Below, in pieces: positions 18,517 to 27,488 of a stretch of DNA of 64,000 bases (position 1 is its first letter; each line of letters starts with the position of its first letter). The DNA is from Aliiruegeria lutimaris (GTDB taxonomy: Bacteria > Pseudomonadota > Alphaproteobacteria > Rhodobacterales > Rhodobacteraceae), in assembly GCF_900099935.1 (NCBI RefSeq), contig NZ_FNEK01000007.1, forward strand, positions 1-64,000, read 5' to 3'. The notes beneath the pieces are model-generated. The model searched no databases, was not told the origin of the DNA, and was given only the letters and a program-made list of their open reading frames with translations. The translations under genes and the position numbers were made by a program.

Positions 18517-19074
18517 ATGGCCAAGAGCGAATTCCCCGGCTGGCACGGGACAACGATCATTGGCGTACGCAAGGGCGACGAGGTTGTCGTTGCGGGCGAC
18601 GGGCAGGTGAGCCTGGGCCAGACCGTGATCAAGGGCACGGCGCGCAAGGTGCGGCGGCTTTCGCCCGGCGGGCATGACGTTGTCTGCGGTTTCGCGGGTT
18701 CGACGGCAGATGCCTTCACGCTGTTGGAGCGGCTGGAGAAGAAACTGGAAGCCACGCCCGGACAGCTAGCGCGGGCGGCAGTCGAGTTGGCCAAGGATTG
18801 GCGGACGGACAAGTACCTTCAGAAGCTCGAAGCAATGCTGATCGTGACCGATGGCAAGGAGTTGCTGGTGATTACCGGGGCCGGCGATGTGCTGGAGCCA
18901 GAACACGGAATCGCGGCGATTGGCTCGGGCGGCAATTTCGCTCTCGCGGCGGCGCGGGGCATGATGGACGGCGAGTTGTCCGCCGAGGAAGTCGCGCGCA
19001 AGGCGATGGCGATCGCGGCGGATATCTGTGTCTATACCAATGGTAACCTGACCGTGGAACGCATCCGCTCCTGA
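18517..19074 (+). CDS. hslV: ATP-dependent protease peptidase subunit HslV
   Basis: A 185-residue threonine peptidase that forms the double-hexamer core of the HslUV (ClpQY) heat-shock protease. The catalytic N-terminal threonine after processing is Thr12 in [12 protein letters not shown], so an 11-residue propeptide is removed. [18 protein letters not shown] and [17 protein letters not shown] are family blocks. The start at 18517 follows TGGAGACGATT; an in-frame ATG at 18505 is possible. Its ATPase partner hslU is not adjacent but lies 6 kb away on the opposite strand (25240-26547). Confidence 0.96.
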   Translation: MAKSEFPGWHGTTIIGVRKGDEVVVAGDGQVSLGQTVIKGTARKVRRLSPGGHDVVCGFAGSTADAFTLLERLEKKLEATPGQLARAAVELAKDWRTDKYLQKLEAMLIVTDGKELLVITGAGDVLEPEHGIAAIGSGGNFALAAARGMMDGELSAEEVARKAMAIAADICVYTNGNLTVERIRS

Positions 19075-19103
19075 CCTGAATGCCGCCCCGAGATGCACGC
19101 GAA

Positions 19104-19152
19104 CGGTCCTGCGGACCGCGCCTCCGGCGGGGATACTTGTTGTCAGAAGAAG
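19104..19152. repeat. Possible dispersed intergenic repeat (REP-like)
   Basis: Past the hslV stop, the hairpin CGGTCC-TGC-GGACCG (19104-19118) runs into CGCCTCCGGCGGGGATACTT and then CAGAAGAAG. A CCTCCGGCGGGGAT...AGAAGAAG block is, as I recall, a frequent intergenic repeat in Rhodobacteraceae chromosomes. Only one copy is in this window, so the call rests on memory. The rest of 19075-19293 holds no gene that I can support. Confidence 0.3.
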
Positions 19153-19293
19153 TGAATGCGGCCGCTTCGTTATCTTCTGACCGGAAAAATCCCGGAGTCC
19201 GCATCAGGTCACGCCATTGGGCCGAACAACCAATGGCAGCGGAGCAGCGCGCGCAACGATCATAAACGGCGCAAATCGAAACCAGGCTAGACC

Positions 19294-19322
19294 AAAAAAA
19301 ACGGGAGGCGCGGTGCCTCCCG
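19294..19322 (-). terminator. Intrinsic terminator of secB
   Basis: CGGGAGGC (19302-19309) and GCCTCCCG (19315-19322) pair, with an A8 run at 19294-19301 that is a T8 tract on the minus strand. It lies 27 bp past the secB stop. Confidence 0.9.
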
Positions 19323-19348
19323 TATTCGCTTCACAGGTTCCGTGGAAC

Positions 19349-19876
19349 TCAGGCGTCCGGTTTCGCCTTCGCCGCCTGCTCGGCCTGGGCGCGACGAATC
19401 AGTTCCTGGCGGTAAAGGGCCACGAAATCGACGGTGTCGAGATTGAGCGGCGGGAAGCCGCCATCGCGGGTCATGTCGGAAACGATGCGGCGCACGAAGG
19501 GGAAGAGCATCCGCGGGCACTCGATCAGCAGGAACGGGTGCAGTTGCTCGTCCGGCACGTTCTCGATCAGGAAAATGCCGCCATATTCCAGCTCCATCAG
19601 GAACAGGGGAGACTTGGCTTCGTCCTTGTTCCGGGATTCGACCTTGAACTTGGTGACCACTTCGTACTGGTTCTCGACGTTCCGCTTCTTGGCGTCGAGA
19701 TTGACCTGCACCTGCACATCGGGCGAAACCTCGCCATTCACGCCCTTCTGGGCGACAATGTTCTCGAAGGAAAGGTCACGGATGAATTGTCCGAGAACCT
19801 GCATCTTCGGCTGTGCAGGCGGTTGTTGCGCGCCATCTTGGGGGGTTGCGCCGCTATCGGTGGGTTGATCGGACAT
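19349..19876 (-). CDS. secB: Protein-export chaperone SecB
   Basis: A 175-residue homotetrameric cytosolic chaperone that keeps preproteins unfolded and hands them to SecA. Family blocks seen are QVLGQFIRDLSFENI, VQVNLDAKK, YEVVTKFKVES, LMELEYGGIFLIENV and LFPFVRRIVSDMTRDGGFPP. The N-terminal 24 residues are a disordered Gln/Pro-rich tail and the C-terminus is Ala/Lys-rich. It lies 64 bp downstream of fxsA on the same strand. Confidence 0.97.
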   Translation of the reverse strand: MSDQPTDSGATPQDGAQQPPAQPKMQVLGQFIRDLSFENIVAQKGVNGEVSPDVQVQVNLDAKKRNVENQYEVVTKFKVESRNKDEAKSPLFLMELEYGGIFLIENVPDEQLHPFLLIECPRMLFPFVRRIVSDMTRDGGFPPLNLDTVDFVALYRQELIRRAQAEQAAKAKPDA

Positions 19877-19940
19877 ATTTGTCTCCAGAAAATTGCAATT
19901 CTTCGGGCTGATGCGGCCTTATCAGAGTGCGACCGGCGCC

Positions 19941-20429
19941 TCAATCCTGAGTCCAGCCGGATGGACCGCTTGTCCGGCGCGGTTCCTGGGAAATTTCGTT
20001 GTATTCACCGTCGATCACGTCTTCGCCAGTCCGGCGCGGGCCGGTACGAAATCCGGTACCCGTCATCGTTGCCGAGGAGTGGATCACGATGCGGGAGCGG
20101 ATGTAGCGGAACATCGCCTCACGCACTTTCGGGATCAACAGGAGGAAGCCGACCGTGTCGGTGAAAAAGCCCGGTGTCAGCAGCAGCGCACCCGAAAACA
20201 GGATCATGGCGCCGTGGGCCAGCGGTTCGGTCGGGTCGTTGAGATCGTTGAAGGAATTCTGGACATCCATCAGCACCCGCATCCCCTGTTGCTTTACCAG
20301 CCACGTGCCGATCACCGCCGTCAGCACGACGATAAACAGCGTCCAGCCGAGCCCGAGGAACGATCCCAGTTGAATAAACAGGGCGATCTCGATCAGCGGA
20401 ATGGCGATAAACAGCAATAGCAGGGGCAT
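19941..20429 (-). CDS. fxsA: FxsA family membrane protein
   Basis: A 162-residue inner-membrane protein. FxsA overproduction in E. coli relieves exclusion of phage T7 by the F plasmid; the normal role is unknown. Two N-terminal hydrophobic segments (about residues 2-20 and 24-43) are followed by KQQGMRVLMDVQ, then GAMILFSGALLLTPGFFTDTVGFLLLIP, the family hallmark around residues 73-100, and a polar C-terminal tail. It is divergent from the tim44-like gene (105 bp gap) and upstream of secB. Confidence 0.9.
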   Translation of the reverse strand: MPLLLLFIAIPLIEIALFIQLGSFLGLGWTLFIVVLTAVIGTWLVKQQGMRVLMDVQNSFNDLNDPTEPLAHGAMILFSGALLLTPGFFTDTVGFLLLIPKVREAMFRYIRSRIVIHSSATMTGTGFRTGPRRTGEDVIDGEYNEISQEPRRTSGPSGWTQD

Positions 20430-20534
20430 AAGCCTTCTCCCGGGGGCGGTGTTTGTGGACTTGTTATCCGTGCTCGCTTACATAAGTGCCCTGTAAGCCG
20501 GATACCAACCCCGACACGAAAGAAGAGGACTTAG

Positions 20535-21203
20535 ATGAGTGCTGCTGTGATCCAGCTCCTGGTTTTGGCCGGGATTGCGATTTTCCTGATACTGCGGCTC
20601 AGGTCCGTCCTTGGAACCCGTGAAGGCTTCGAGAAACCGCCGCTCCCCGTGAACGAAAGCAAGGCGGACCGCATGGCCGGACGTCCGGAGTTTGAAGTGA
20701 TCGAAGGCGGTGTCGACCATGACATCACCAACCACGTCGAAGAAGCCAGCCCGTCCGCCGACGCGCTCGCCCAGATGAAGCGTGCGGAGCCCAGCTTCAA
20801 TGTCGGCGAGTTCCTGCATGGCGCGCGTGGTGCCTACGAGATGATCCTGATGGCGTTCGAGCATGGCGACATCGAACAGGTGGCCCGTTTCCTGAGCCCG
20901 GATGTGCATGACGCGTTCAGCCAGGTTCTTGAACATCGCGCATCGCAGGGGCTGACAATTGACGCGAATTTCATTGGCGTCCGGGAGCTTTCCCTTGTGC
21001 GTGCGGAATTCGACCAGGCCACCGATACCGGCGAAATCACCGTCCGCTTCGTTGGCGAACTGACGTCGGTTGTCCGTAATGCCGAGGGCGAAGTGCTCGA
21101 AGGGTCCGAGAACGAGATCAAGCGCCAGCGCGATGTCTGGACATTTGCCCGCCGCATGGGCACGGGCGACCCGAACTGGCAACTGGTGGCCACGGGCGAA
21201 TGA
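20535..21203 (+). CDS. Tim44-domain membrane protein (TimA-like)
   Basis: A 222-residue protein with an N-terminal transmembrane helix (VIQLLVLAGIAIFLILRL, about residues 5-22) and a C-terminal Tim44-like domain, from about residue 85, in the cytosol. Alphaproteobacterial relatives of mitochondrial Tim44 (TimA) bind membranes, and their export role is unproven. The domain includes FLHGARGAYEMILMAFEHGD and ends GDPNWQLVATGE, as in the family. The stop overlaps the mltA start (ATGA), and smr follows. tim44-mltA-smr next to secB is a common alphaproteobacterial grouping. Confidence 0.9.
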   Translation: MSAAVIQLLVLAGIAIFLILRLRSVLGTREGFEKPPLPVNESKADRMAGRPEFEVIEGGVDHDITNHVEEASPSADALAQMKRAEPSFNVGEFLHGARGAYEMILMAFEHGDIEQVARFLSPDVHDAFSQVLEHRASQGLTIDANFIGVRELSLVRAEFDQATDTGEITVRFVGELTSVVRNAEGEVLEGSENEIKRQRDVWTFARRMGTGDPNWQLVATGE

Positions 21204-22231
21204 CACCTGCGGGCCGCGCGGCAATTTTCGCGGCCCTGCTGGCGGCTGCCAGCCCCGCGGTTGGAGGGTCCGACCTTCAGATCCTGTCCTTTGACGACCT
21301 GTCCGGTTGGGCGGAGGACGATCATGAAGCGGCCCTCAAGACCTTTCTGAAGACCTGTGACATCCCGAGCGAACCGGAATGGCGCGGCCTGTGCAAGCTG
21401 GCCAAGGCGCAGGGCGGCGGACGGAGTTTCTTCGAGCTGTTCTTTCGCCCGGTTCTGATTGGAGGAGACGAGGAGGCGCTGTTTACCGGCTATTACGAGC
21501 CGGAGCTGCGTGGCTCGCTCACACCGTCGGCCCGGTATCGTTTCCCGCTTTTCGCCAAGCCCAGGGAACTGCCAGACGGGCAGCCCTGGGCCACGCGGGC
21601 GCAGATCGAGGAAGAAGGGCTTCTGGCCGGGCGCGGTCTGGAAATTGCCTGGGTCGAGGATCCAGTGGAATTGTTCTTCCTGCAGATCCAGGGATCGGGC
21701 CGCATCCGCTTGCCCGGCGGACAGGTGATCCGGGTCGGATATGGTGGCCATAACGGACATAACTATCGCTCTATTGGGCAGGAAATGATCCGTCGCGGGA
21801 TCTATGAGGCGCATCAGGTCTCGGCGCAGGTGATCAAGAACTGGGTCCGCCGAAACCCGGTGGACGGTCAGGAATTGCTCCGCCACAATCCGTCCTTCGT
21901 GTTCTTTCGAAAGGTGACGGGAAACGATCCCGGCGAAGGACCGATCGGCGCGATGAACCGGCCGGTTACCGCGGGGCGCAGTATCGCGGTCGATCCGGAC
22001 TTCACGCCGCTGGGCGCACCGGTCTGGATCGAAAAGAACGGCGCCGAGCGGATCCGTCGGCTGATGATCGCGCAGGATACCGGCTCCGCGATCAAGGGAT
22101 CGCAACGCGCCGATATCTTCTTTGGCAGCGGCGACAAGGCGGGGAAGGCTGCCGGAAAGGTCCGTGATCCGGGGCGCATGGTTGTACTGGTTCCCATCCA
22201 GCGCGCCTATGCCATGACCGAAGAGGAGTAA
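21200..22231 (+). CDS. mltA: Membrane-bound lytic murein transglycosylase A family
   Basis: A 343-residue peptidoglycan lytic transglycosylase that cleaves MurNAc-GlcNAc bonds to form 1,6-anhydro-MurNAc. A signal peptide (MTPAGRAAIFAALLAAASPA) has no lipobox, so this member is probably periplasmic or released rather than lipid-anchored. FTGYYEPELRGS, FLQIQGSGRIRL and VGYGGHNGHNYRSIG are MltA blocks. The catalytic Asp lies in IAQDTGSAIKG, followed by RADIFFGSG. The start shares ATGA with the preceding gene, and smr follows after 3 bp. Confidence 0.94.
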   Translation: MTPAGRAAIFAALLAAASPAVGGSDLQILSFDDLSGWAEDDHEAALKTFLKTCDIPSEPEWRGLCKLAKAQGGGRSFFELFFRPVLIGGDEEALFTGYYEPELRGSLTPSARYRFPLFAKPRELPDGQPWATRAQIEEEGLLAGRGLEIAWVEDPVELFFLQIQGSGRIRLPGGQVIRVGYGGHNGHNYRSIGQEMIRRGIYEAHQVSAQVIKNWVRRNPVDGQELLRHNPSFVFFRKVTGNDPGEGPIGAMNRPVTAGRSIAVDPDFTPLGAPVWIEKNGAERIRRLMIAQDTGSAIKGSQRADIFFGSGDKAGKAAGKVRDPGRMVVLVPIQRAYAMTEEE

Positions 22232-22234
22232 CGG

Positions 22235-22846
22235 ATGCCTCGCAAGCGCCGCCTCTCGGAGGATGACCTGGCGGTCTGGAAACAGGTCGCGCGGACGACG
22301 AATCCGCTGCACCCGAACCGCAAGAAACGTGTTTCGGACCCGGTTGTGACGGCCAAACCCAAGAAGCCGTCCAAGTCGGAGCCGGAACTGAAAGTCGTTA
22401 CAGAATTCCGAATTGGTCAGGCCGCCCGCTACGATCAGTCAAAGGGGCATGACCTCGGCCATACGTTGGAGCAGCGGCTCGCGGGCCAGCCGGTTCGGAT
22501 GGACAAGAAGACCTTTGGCCGGATGAAGAAGGGCAAGCTGAAACCAGAGCGCAAGATCGATCTGCACGGGATGACTCTCTCGCAGGCGCATCCGGCCCTG
22601 AACCGTTTCATCATGTCCGCCCATGCCGACGGATGCCGGCTCGTGCTGGTAGTGACAGGCAAGGGTGAGGGCAAGGGCAGGCAGGACGACGGTCCGATCC
22701 CGACTCCGCGGGGCGTTCTGCGCAACCAGGTGCCGCAATGGCTGCACCTTGCGCCGCTCAGTACGATGGTGTTGCAGGTGATAGACGCCCATATCAGCCA
22801 TGGCGGCTCAGGCGCCTATTACGTCTACCTTTCCCGCAGGCGGTAG
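22235..22846 (+). CDS. Smr/MutS2-type endonuclease domain protein
   Basis: A 203-residue protein with a basic, low-complexity N-terminal half and a C-terminal Smr domain. The domain has the conserved IDLHGMTLSQA (about residues 108-118) and VVTGKGEGKG, ending in YYVYLSRRR. Stand-alone Smr proteins are nucleases acting on DNA branch structures or on mRNA at stalled ribosomes; which applies here is not visible. It forms an operon with tim44-mltA. Its last 39 bp overlap, tail to tail, the 3' end of the MFS gene on the other strand. Confidence 0.88.
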   Translation: MPRKRRLSEDDLAVWKQVARTTNPLHPNRKKRVSDPVVTAKPKKPSKSEPELKVVTEFRIGQAARYDQSKGHDLGHTLEQRLAGQPVRMDKKTFGRMKKGKLKPERKIDLHGMTLSQAHPALNRFIMSAHADGCRLVLVVTGKGEGKGRQDDGPIPTPRGVLRNQVPQWLHLAPLSTMVLQVIDAHISHGGSGAYYVYLSRRR

Positions 22847-24058
22847 TGTGTTCCGGGCCCCCCGCATCGCCAGGGTCACGATGATGGCCGTGACGATGAA
22901 ATACCCGGCTATCAACACCATCTGCTTCTCGAACCCGAGCCCTGTATCGATAAGATATCCCGAGACGACCGGACCGATCGCCGAACCGAGGACCATGATC
23001 GCAGCGGCAACCGACTTGATCGCTCCAAGGTTTCGCGTGCCGTAAAACTCGGCCCAGAACGCGCTCACGAGGGTCGCGCTTGCGCCAGTAGTCATCCCGA
23101 CGAGAGCCATTCCGAGCGCAGCGCCGGCCAGACCGTTGCCGAGGCCGAGCACAAGGAAACCAAGCGCCATGGGCAAGGCGAGAAACGGGAGAAGCCGCGC
23201 GGTTCCCAGCCGGTCCAGCGCGATCCCGCTGGCCAGCATCATCACTGTGGCGCAGCCCGTGAAAACCGGGAAAAGGGCAACAAAGGAGAGATGGGAAAAG
23301 CCCTTGATATCGGCGACATGCACCTGGAAGAAAAACAGCGCCGTGATGAAGGCGGACGGGCCAAGCAAGAGCGGCACCATCGCCCAGAATAGCCAATGCC
23401 GCAGCATCTCGTTGCGATGCCAGTGGCGACCTTCCATGCCGGTGGACGATTGGGAGTGCGCGGACTCCGACGGTGTTCGCTCCCGGCGAAGCAACCCCGT
23501 CAAGACCGGCACCACCGCAAGGACAAGGAGACCTGCGACGACCCAGAGCGCGCGCCAGCCGAAAACCGGCAGAAGGGCCACAAAGCCCAGCGGAAGCAGC
23601 GCTTGCCCGATGGTCACCCCGAGCGTTGCCACCGCGAGCGCCTTTCCCCTGTTTGCATCGAACCAGCGCCCCATGGCGACAATCGCGATGTGAAAGGTCA
23701 TGCCCTGTCCGGAAAGCCGCAAGGCGTAGATCACGAATGGCAGCGCCCAGGCGGTTGGAATGGCGGCCATCGCCAAACAAGCGGCAGCAAGGATCGGCAG
23801 AACAATCAGGGCGAGATCGCGTGCGCGGAACCGGTCGGTAAGCGGGCCGACCCAAAGCATCGTGACAGCCGAAGCCAGTGTCCCAAGCGCGTAGATTGCG
23901 CCCCAATCTCCATGGCTCAGCGAAAATGCGGAACGGATTTCACCGGCGAAAACCGAAATGAGAAAGGTCTGGCCGAAGCTGGAAGTCAGCGTCAGCAGGA
24001 AGCCTGCGCTGAGCCAGGCCGCATTCTCGCGCAGGAAACCGAGCGGTCTGGCCTGCAT
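22808..24058 (-). CDS. MFS transporter
   Basis: A 416-residue major facilitator with twelve predicted transmembrane helices in two halves. The loop between helices 2 and 3 reads VGPLTDRFRARD (normal G-x-x-x-D-R-x-G-R variant), and a long polar loop (RRERTPSESAHSQSSTGMEG) separates the halves. The overall pattern fits monocarboxylate/oxalate-formate-like or CynX-like carriers, but the substrate cannot be read. Its start lies 1 bp past the stop of the esterase lipoprotein upstream (24060), so the two are one transcript. Confidence 0.85.
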   Translation of the reverse strand: MQARPLGFLRENAAWLSAGFLLTLTSSFGQTFLISVFAGEIRSAFSLSHGDWGAIYALGTLASAVTMLWVGPLTDRFRARDLALIVLPILAAACLAMAAIPTAWALPFVIYALRLSGQGMTFHIAIVAMGRWFDANRGKALAVATLGVTIGQALLPLGFVALLPVFGWRALWVVAGLLVLAVVPVLTGLLRRERTPSESAHSQSSTGMEGRHWHRNEMLRHWLFWAMVPLLLGPSAFITALFFFQVHVADIKGFSHLSFVALFPVFTGCATVMMLASGIALDRLGTARLLPFLALPMALGFLVLGLGNGLAGAALGMALVGMTTGASATLVSAFWAEFYGTRNLGAIKSVAAAIMVLGSAIGPVVSGYLIDTGLGFEKQMVLIAGYFIVTAIIVTLAMRGARNTLPPAGKVDVIGA

Positions 24059-24059
24059 G

Positions 24060-25178
24060 TCAGTAACCCGCTTCCTGGTGGATACGCGCAGGATCTAGGA
24101 TGATCTCGGTCGCATTTTGCACGGTCAGGATGGTTCCCGGTATGAGACCGGGACGGGTGGTAATGTCGCCTCTGAAGGCCTGCTCTATCCGGTCGGTCCT
24201 GGACATCAGCGCGATCAGTGTGGGAGAACTGACAGCGGTCAGATGCGTGTTGCGGGCATCGCCGAACTCGGAGACGTTGATCACGGTGACATCGAGCGAA
24301 CTGACATCGGCAGCCGAACTGATATTTCCCAGACGCGCCTTCTCTCCGGTCAGGCGTGCCGAGAGCCGCAAGGCCCCGTCTCGGTTCGAAACCAGGATCA
24401 GGAATGGTTGCGGCAGCGTGCCAATATCGGCGGCCTGACTGTGGAACAGGTCGATATCGAGATCGGGCGCCATTAGGGCCACGCCGCCGATCCTGTCCCA
24501 AGCCTTGCCGCGGCCTCTCAGGGACATCTGCCGCAACGTTTCCATCGTCACCTGGGATCCAAGAGAGTGGGCAAGCAAGACGATGTTCCGACCACCAGCG
24601 GCGGCAATTTCCTCGATCAAGGTTTCAAGCCCTCTGCGCGCGAAAAGCACACTGTCGCGGTCATAGGCATATCGGAGCGGGGAGCCGCTCGACGGCCAGG
24701 CATAATGGACCGGCAGGGCATTGATACCGAGATCGGAATGGATCTGGGCCGCACGGAAAACGCCATCGGCCATGGTGTTGTTGAAACCATGGATGAATAT
24801 GAAGACTTCCCCGTTGTATTGCGGGTTTTCAGCCAGCCTCCGCGCGATATCCGCACGAAATTCCGAAGCGGACAAGGGCTGGATCGAACGGGTCAGGAAG
24901 TGCCGCTCCGGATCGGGGTTCTTTCCACCGACCTCGACCTTTCCCTCCGCATGCTCGGGCGGGATCGAGATTTCCATACTGGAAAAACGGATCTGCCCGC
25001 GACTTGCAGCGCCAAAAGCGCCGCTTTCGTCGCGCTGGCGGGTAGAACCGACAAGGATTTCCACATCTGTACCGATCCCGGACGGGGCCGTGCGTGGGGC
25101 GATCTCTGAGCGTCCCGTGCAGGATGCCAGAACGAGCGCCAGGATCACTAGGATCCGTATCGGTGACGATGTATACAT
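24060..25178 (-). CDS. Alpha/beta-hydrolase lipoprotein (DUF900)
   Basis: A 372-residue lipoprotein (lipobox LVLASC, Cys20) with an alpha/beta-hydrolase domain of the DUF900 type. IFIHGFNNTMADGVFRAAQI (about 127-146) holds the oxyanion region, and the nucleophile is Ser205 in LLAHSLGSQV. An Asp in MAPDLDIDLF and a His in NTHLTAV near the end could complete the triad. It probably acts on the outer or inner membrane facing the periplasm as an esterase/lipase of unknown substrate. Coupled to the MFS gene downstream. Confidence 0.85.
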   Translation of the reverse strand: MYTSSPIRILVILALVLASCTGRSEIAPRTAPSGIGTDVEILVGSTRQRDESGAFGAASRGQIRFSSMEISIPPEHAEGKVEVGGKNPDPERHFLTRSIQPLSASEFRADIARRLAENPQYNGEVFIFIHGFNNTMADGVFRAAQIHSDLGINALPVHYAWPSSGSPLRYAYDRDSVLFARRGLETLIEEIAAAGGRNIVLLAHSLGSQVTMETLRQMSLRGRGKAWDRIGGVALMAPDLDIDLFHSQAADIGTLPQPFLILVSNRDGALRLSARLTGEKARLGNISSAADVSSLDVTVINVSEFGDARNTHLTAVSSPTLIALMSRTDRIEQAFRGDITTRPGLIPGTILTVQNATEIILDPARIHQEAGY

Positions 25179-25239
25179 GATGCCCGTCTAGACCGTTGAT
25201 GTGACAGGCGCCATGTATTCGGCAATTCGCCGCGGCCGT

Positions 25240-26547
25240 TCAGAGGACGTAGCGGCTCAAATCTGCCGACCCGGCCAGTTCGCCAAGGTTCTCGCTGACA
25301 AAATCGGCATCCACAGTCACGGCCTGGCCTGGCCGGTCGGGCGCTGTGAAGCTCAACTCCTCGAAAACACGTTCCATGACAGTGTAGAGACGACGCGCGC
25401 CGATATTCTCGACGCTGCTATTCACCTCGGCCGCGATGCGGGCCAATGCGGCGATGCCATCTTCGGTGAAATCGACCACCACTTCTTCGGTTGCCATGAG
25501 CGCGGTGTATTGGCGGGTAAGCGCATTGTCTGTTTCCGTCAGGATGCGAACGAAATCGTCCTCGGTCAGGGCGCGCAATTCAACGCGGATCGGCAGGCGG
25601 CCCTGGAGTTCCGGCAGCAGGTCGGACGGCTTGGCAATGTGGAAAGCGCCGGATGCGATAAAGAGGATATGGTCCGTCTTGACCGGCCCGTGCTTGGTGG
25701 AAACCGTGGTCCCCTCGATCAGGGGCAGCAGGTCGCGCTGCACGCCTTCGCGGCTCACATCGCCGCCGCGCGCTTCCTGGCGGGCGCAGACCTTGTCGAT
25801 CTCATCGAGAAACACGATGCCGTTCTGTTGCACGGATTCCAGAGCCATTCGGGTCACGGCCTCGTCGTCGAGAAGCTTGTCGGCCTCTTCGGAGAGCAAC
25901 ACCTCGTAGCTGTCGGCCACGGACAGGCGGCGTTTCACAGTCCGTCCACCGAACGCCTTGCCGAAGATCGAGCCGAGATCCATCGCACCCATATTCATGC
26001 CCGGCTGGCCGGGAACCTCGAACATGGGCATGGAGGGACCGGCATCGGCGACTTCCAGTTCGATGATCGTGTCGTCCAGCTCGCCACTCTTGAGCTTCTT
26101 GCGGAACATCTCGCGGGTCTGTTCGCGCGCATCCACGCCGGCGATGGCTTCCAGAACCCGCTCCTCGGCGTTCTGATACGCCTTGGCCTTGACCTCGTCG
26201 CGCATGAAATCCCGCGTCTGCTGGATCGCGGTATCAACCAGATCGCGGATAATCTGTTCCACGTCGCGACCGACATAACCGACTTCCGTGAACTTGGTCG
26301 CTTCCACCTTGATGAAAGGGGCACGGGCGAGCTTGGCCAGGCGGCGCGAGATCTCTGTCTTGCCGACGCCCGTGGGGCCGATCATCAGGATGTTTTTCGG
26401 GTAAACCTCGTCGCGCAGGTCGTCGGAGAGCTGCTTGCGCCGCCAGCGGTTGCGGAGCGCCACGGCCACGGCGCGCTTGGCATCCTTCTGGCCAATGATG
26501 AAACGGTCGAGCTCGCTCACGATCTCGCGGGGGGTCAGGTCGGTCAT
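25240..26547 (-). CDS. hslU: ATP-dependent protease ATPase subunit HslU
   Basis: A 435-residue AAA+ unfoldase that feeds substrates to HslV. The start [20 protein letters not shown] at 26547 was chosen over an upstream ATG (26568) because family members begin there. Walker A is GPTGVGKT (57-64), Walker B lies in [11 protein letters not shown], and sensor motifs occur in FIASGAFH and ENIGARRL. The I-domain spans about 110-240. The C-terminus ends DLSRYVL, the tail that docks into HslV. It is convergent with, and 6 kb from, hslV. Confidence 0.97.
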   Translation of the reverse strand: MTDLTPREIVSELDRFIIGQKDAKRAVAVALRNRWRRKQLSDDLRDEVYPKNILMIGPTGVGKTEISRRLAKLARAPFIKVEATKFTEVGYVGRDVEQIIRDLVDTAIQQTRDFMRDEVKAKAYQNAEERVLEAIAGVDAREQTREMFRKKLKSGELDDTIIELEVADAGPSMPMFEVPGQPGMNMGAMDLGSIFGKAFGGRTVKRRLSVADSYEVLLSEEADKLLDDEAVTRMALESVQQNGIVFLDEIDKVCARQEARGGDVSREGVQRDLLPLIEGTTVSTKHGPVKTDHILFIASGAFHIAKPSDLLPELQGRLPIRVELRALTEDDFVRILTETDNALTRQYTALMATEEVVVDFTEDGIAALARIAAEVNSSVENIGARRLYTVMERVFEELSFTAPDRPGQAVTVDADFVSENLGELAGSADLSRYVL

Positions 26548-26691
26548 GTTCTCGGCCTTTGCTGGCAATATTGTCGCCTAGGTAGTCACCCCAGCGTCAG
26601 ACGCAAGCCTTCACGGTTGCCCGGAATCACTTCTCATGCGTTCATTGCCGGGATTTTCGATCCTTTTTTCCCGGACTGACCGGAGTTTGAT

Positions 26692-27480
26692 ATGCGCCTG
26701 AAAGTTTTTGTCTCGCTGTTGCTTTTTCTCGTTTCGGCCTGTGGAGGCGGGGGAAAGGACAAGGGGGAGGTTTCCAGAACCGGCTCCCGTCCGGTCGCCG
26801 TGACCCATCCAGATTTTGGCGATGCCGATCCGCATCCGTGGTCGGGCCGCACACCAAAATCCTATGCCGTGCACGGGCTGGACGTGTCGCGCTGGCAAAG
26901 CTCCATCGACTGGGCAACCGCGCGCGAGGCCGGGATTTCCTTTGTCTTCATAAAGGCGACCGAAGGAGTCGAGGAGATCGACCCGATGTTCCAGGAACAT
27001 TGGCAGAATGCCGGGCGGGCCGGGATTCCGCGCGCGGGCTATCATTTCTATTACTTCTGCGCACCGGCCGAGGCGCAGGCGAAATGGTTCATCGCCAATG
27101 TCCCGCGCGAGGCGGGTGGGTTGCCCCATGTACTTGATATGGAATGGAATCCTTATTCGCCCACCTGCACGTTACGACCCGATGGCGCGGTAGTCCGCGC
27201 GGAGGCGAAGACATTTCTGGACATATTGGAACGCCATTTCGGCCAGCGGCCCATTCTCTATACATCGGTCGATTTCTGGGAGGACACCGATATTGGAAAG
27301 CTCTACGGAACGCGCTTCTGGTTGCGCTCAGTCGCGGACCATCCCTCGAAACGTTTCCCCGGAGCGCAGTGGGACTTCTGGCAATATACCGGCACCGGGC
27401 TCGTGCCGGGCGTGTCAGGCAAGGTCGATATCAACGTGTTCCACGGCTCCCAGCAGGCGTGGAAGAGCTACCCGAACTGA
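26692..27480 (+). CDS. GH25 lysozyme-like lipoprotein
   Basis: A 262-residue lipoprotein (lipobox FLVSAC, Cys17) carrying a glycoside hydrolase family 25 muramidase domain. Active-site strands are visible as HGLDVSRWQ (Asp64), VFIKATEG and HVLDMEW (the catalytic Asp149-x-Glu151 pair), and YTSVDFWE. The domain covers nearly the whole mature protein, with no added wall-binding repeats. It would hydrolyse peptidoglycan beta-1,4 bonds from a membrane-anchored position. Start ATG 26692 follows CCGGAGTTTGAT. The gene is a single unit, convergent with dnaQ. Confidence 0.9.
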   Translation: MRLKVFVSLLLFLVSACGGGGKDKGEVSRTGSRPVAVTHPDFGDADPHPWSGRTPKSYAVHGLDVSRWQSSIDWATAREAGISFVFIKATEGVEEIDPMFQEHWQNAGRAGIPRAGYHFYYFCAPAEAQAKWFIANVPREAGGLPHVLDMEWNPYSPTCTLRPDGAVVRAEAKTFLDILERHFGQRPILYTSVDFWEDTDIGKLYGTRFWLRSVADHPSKRFPGAQWDFWQYTGTGLVPGVSGKVDINVFHGSQQAWKSYPN

Positions 27481-27488
27481 TCGCCGGT

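Noticed and set aside
20535-22846. tim44-mltA-smr as a novel secretion system
   Set aside because: The three genes are a common alphaproteobacterial grouping next to secB; nothing here is unusual.
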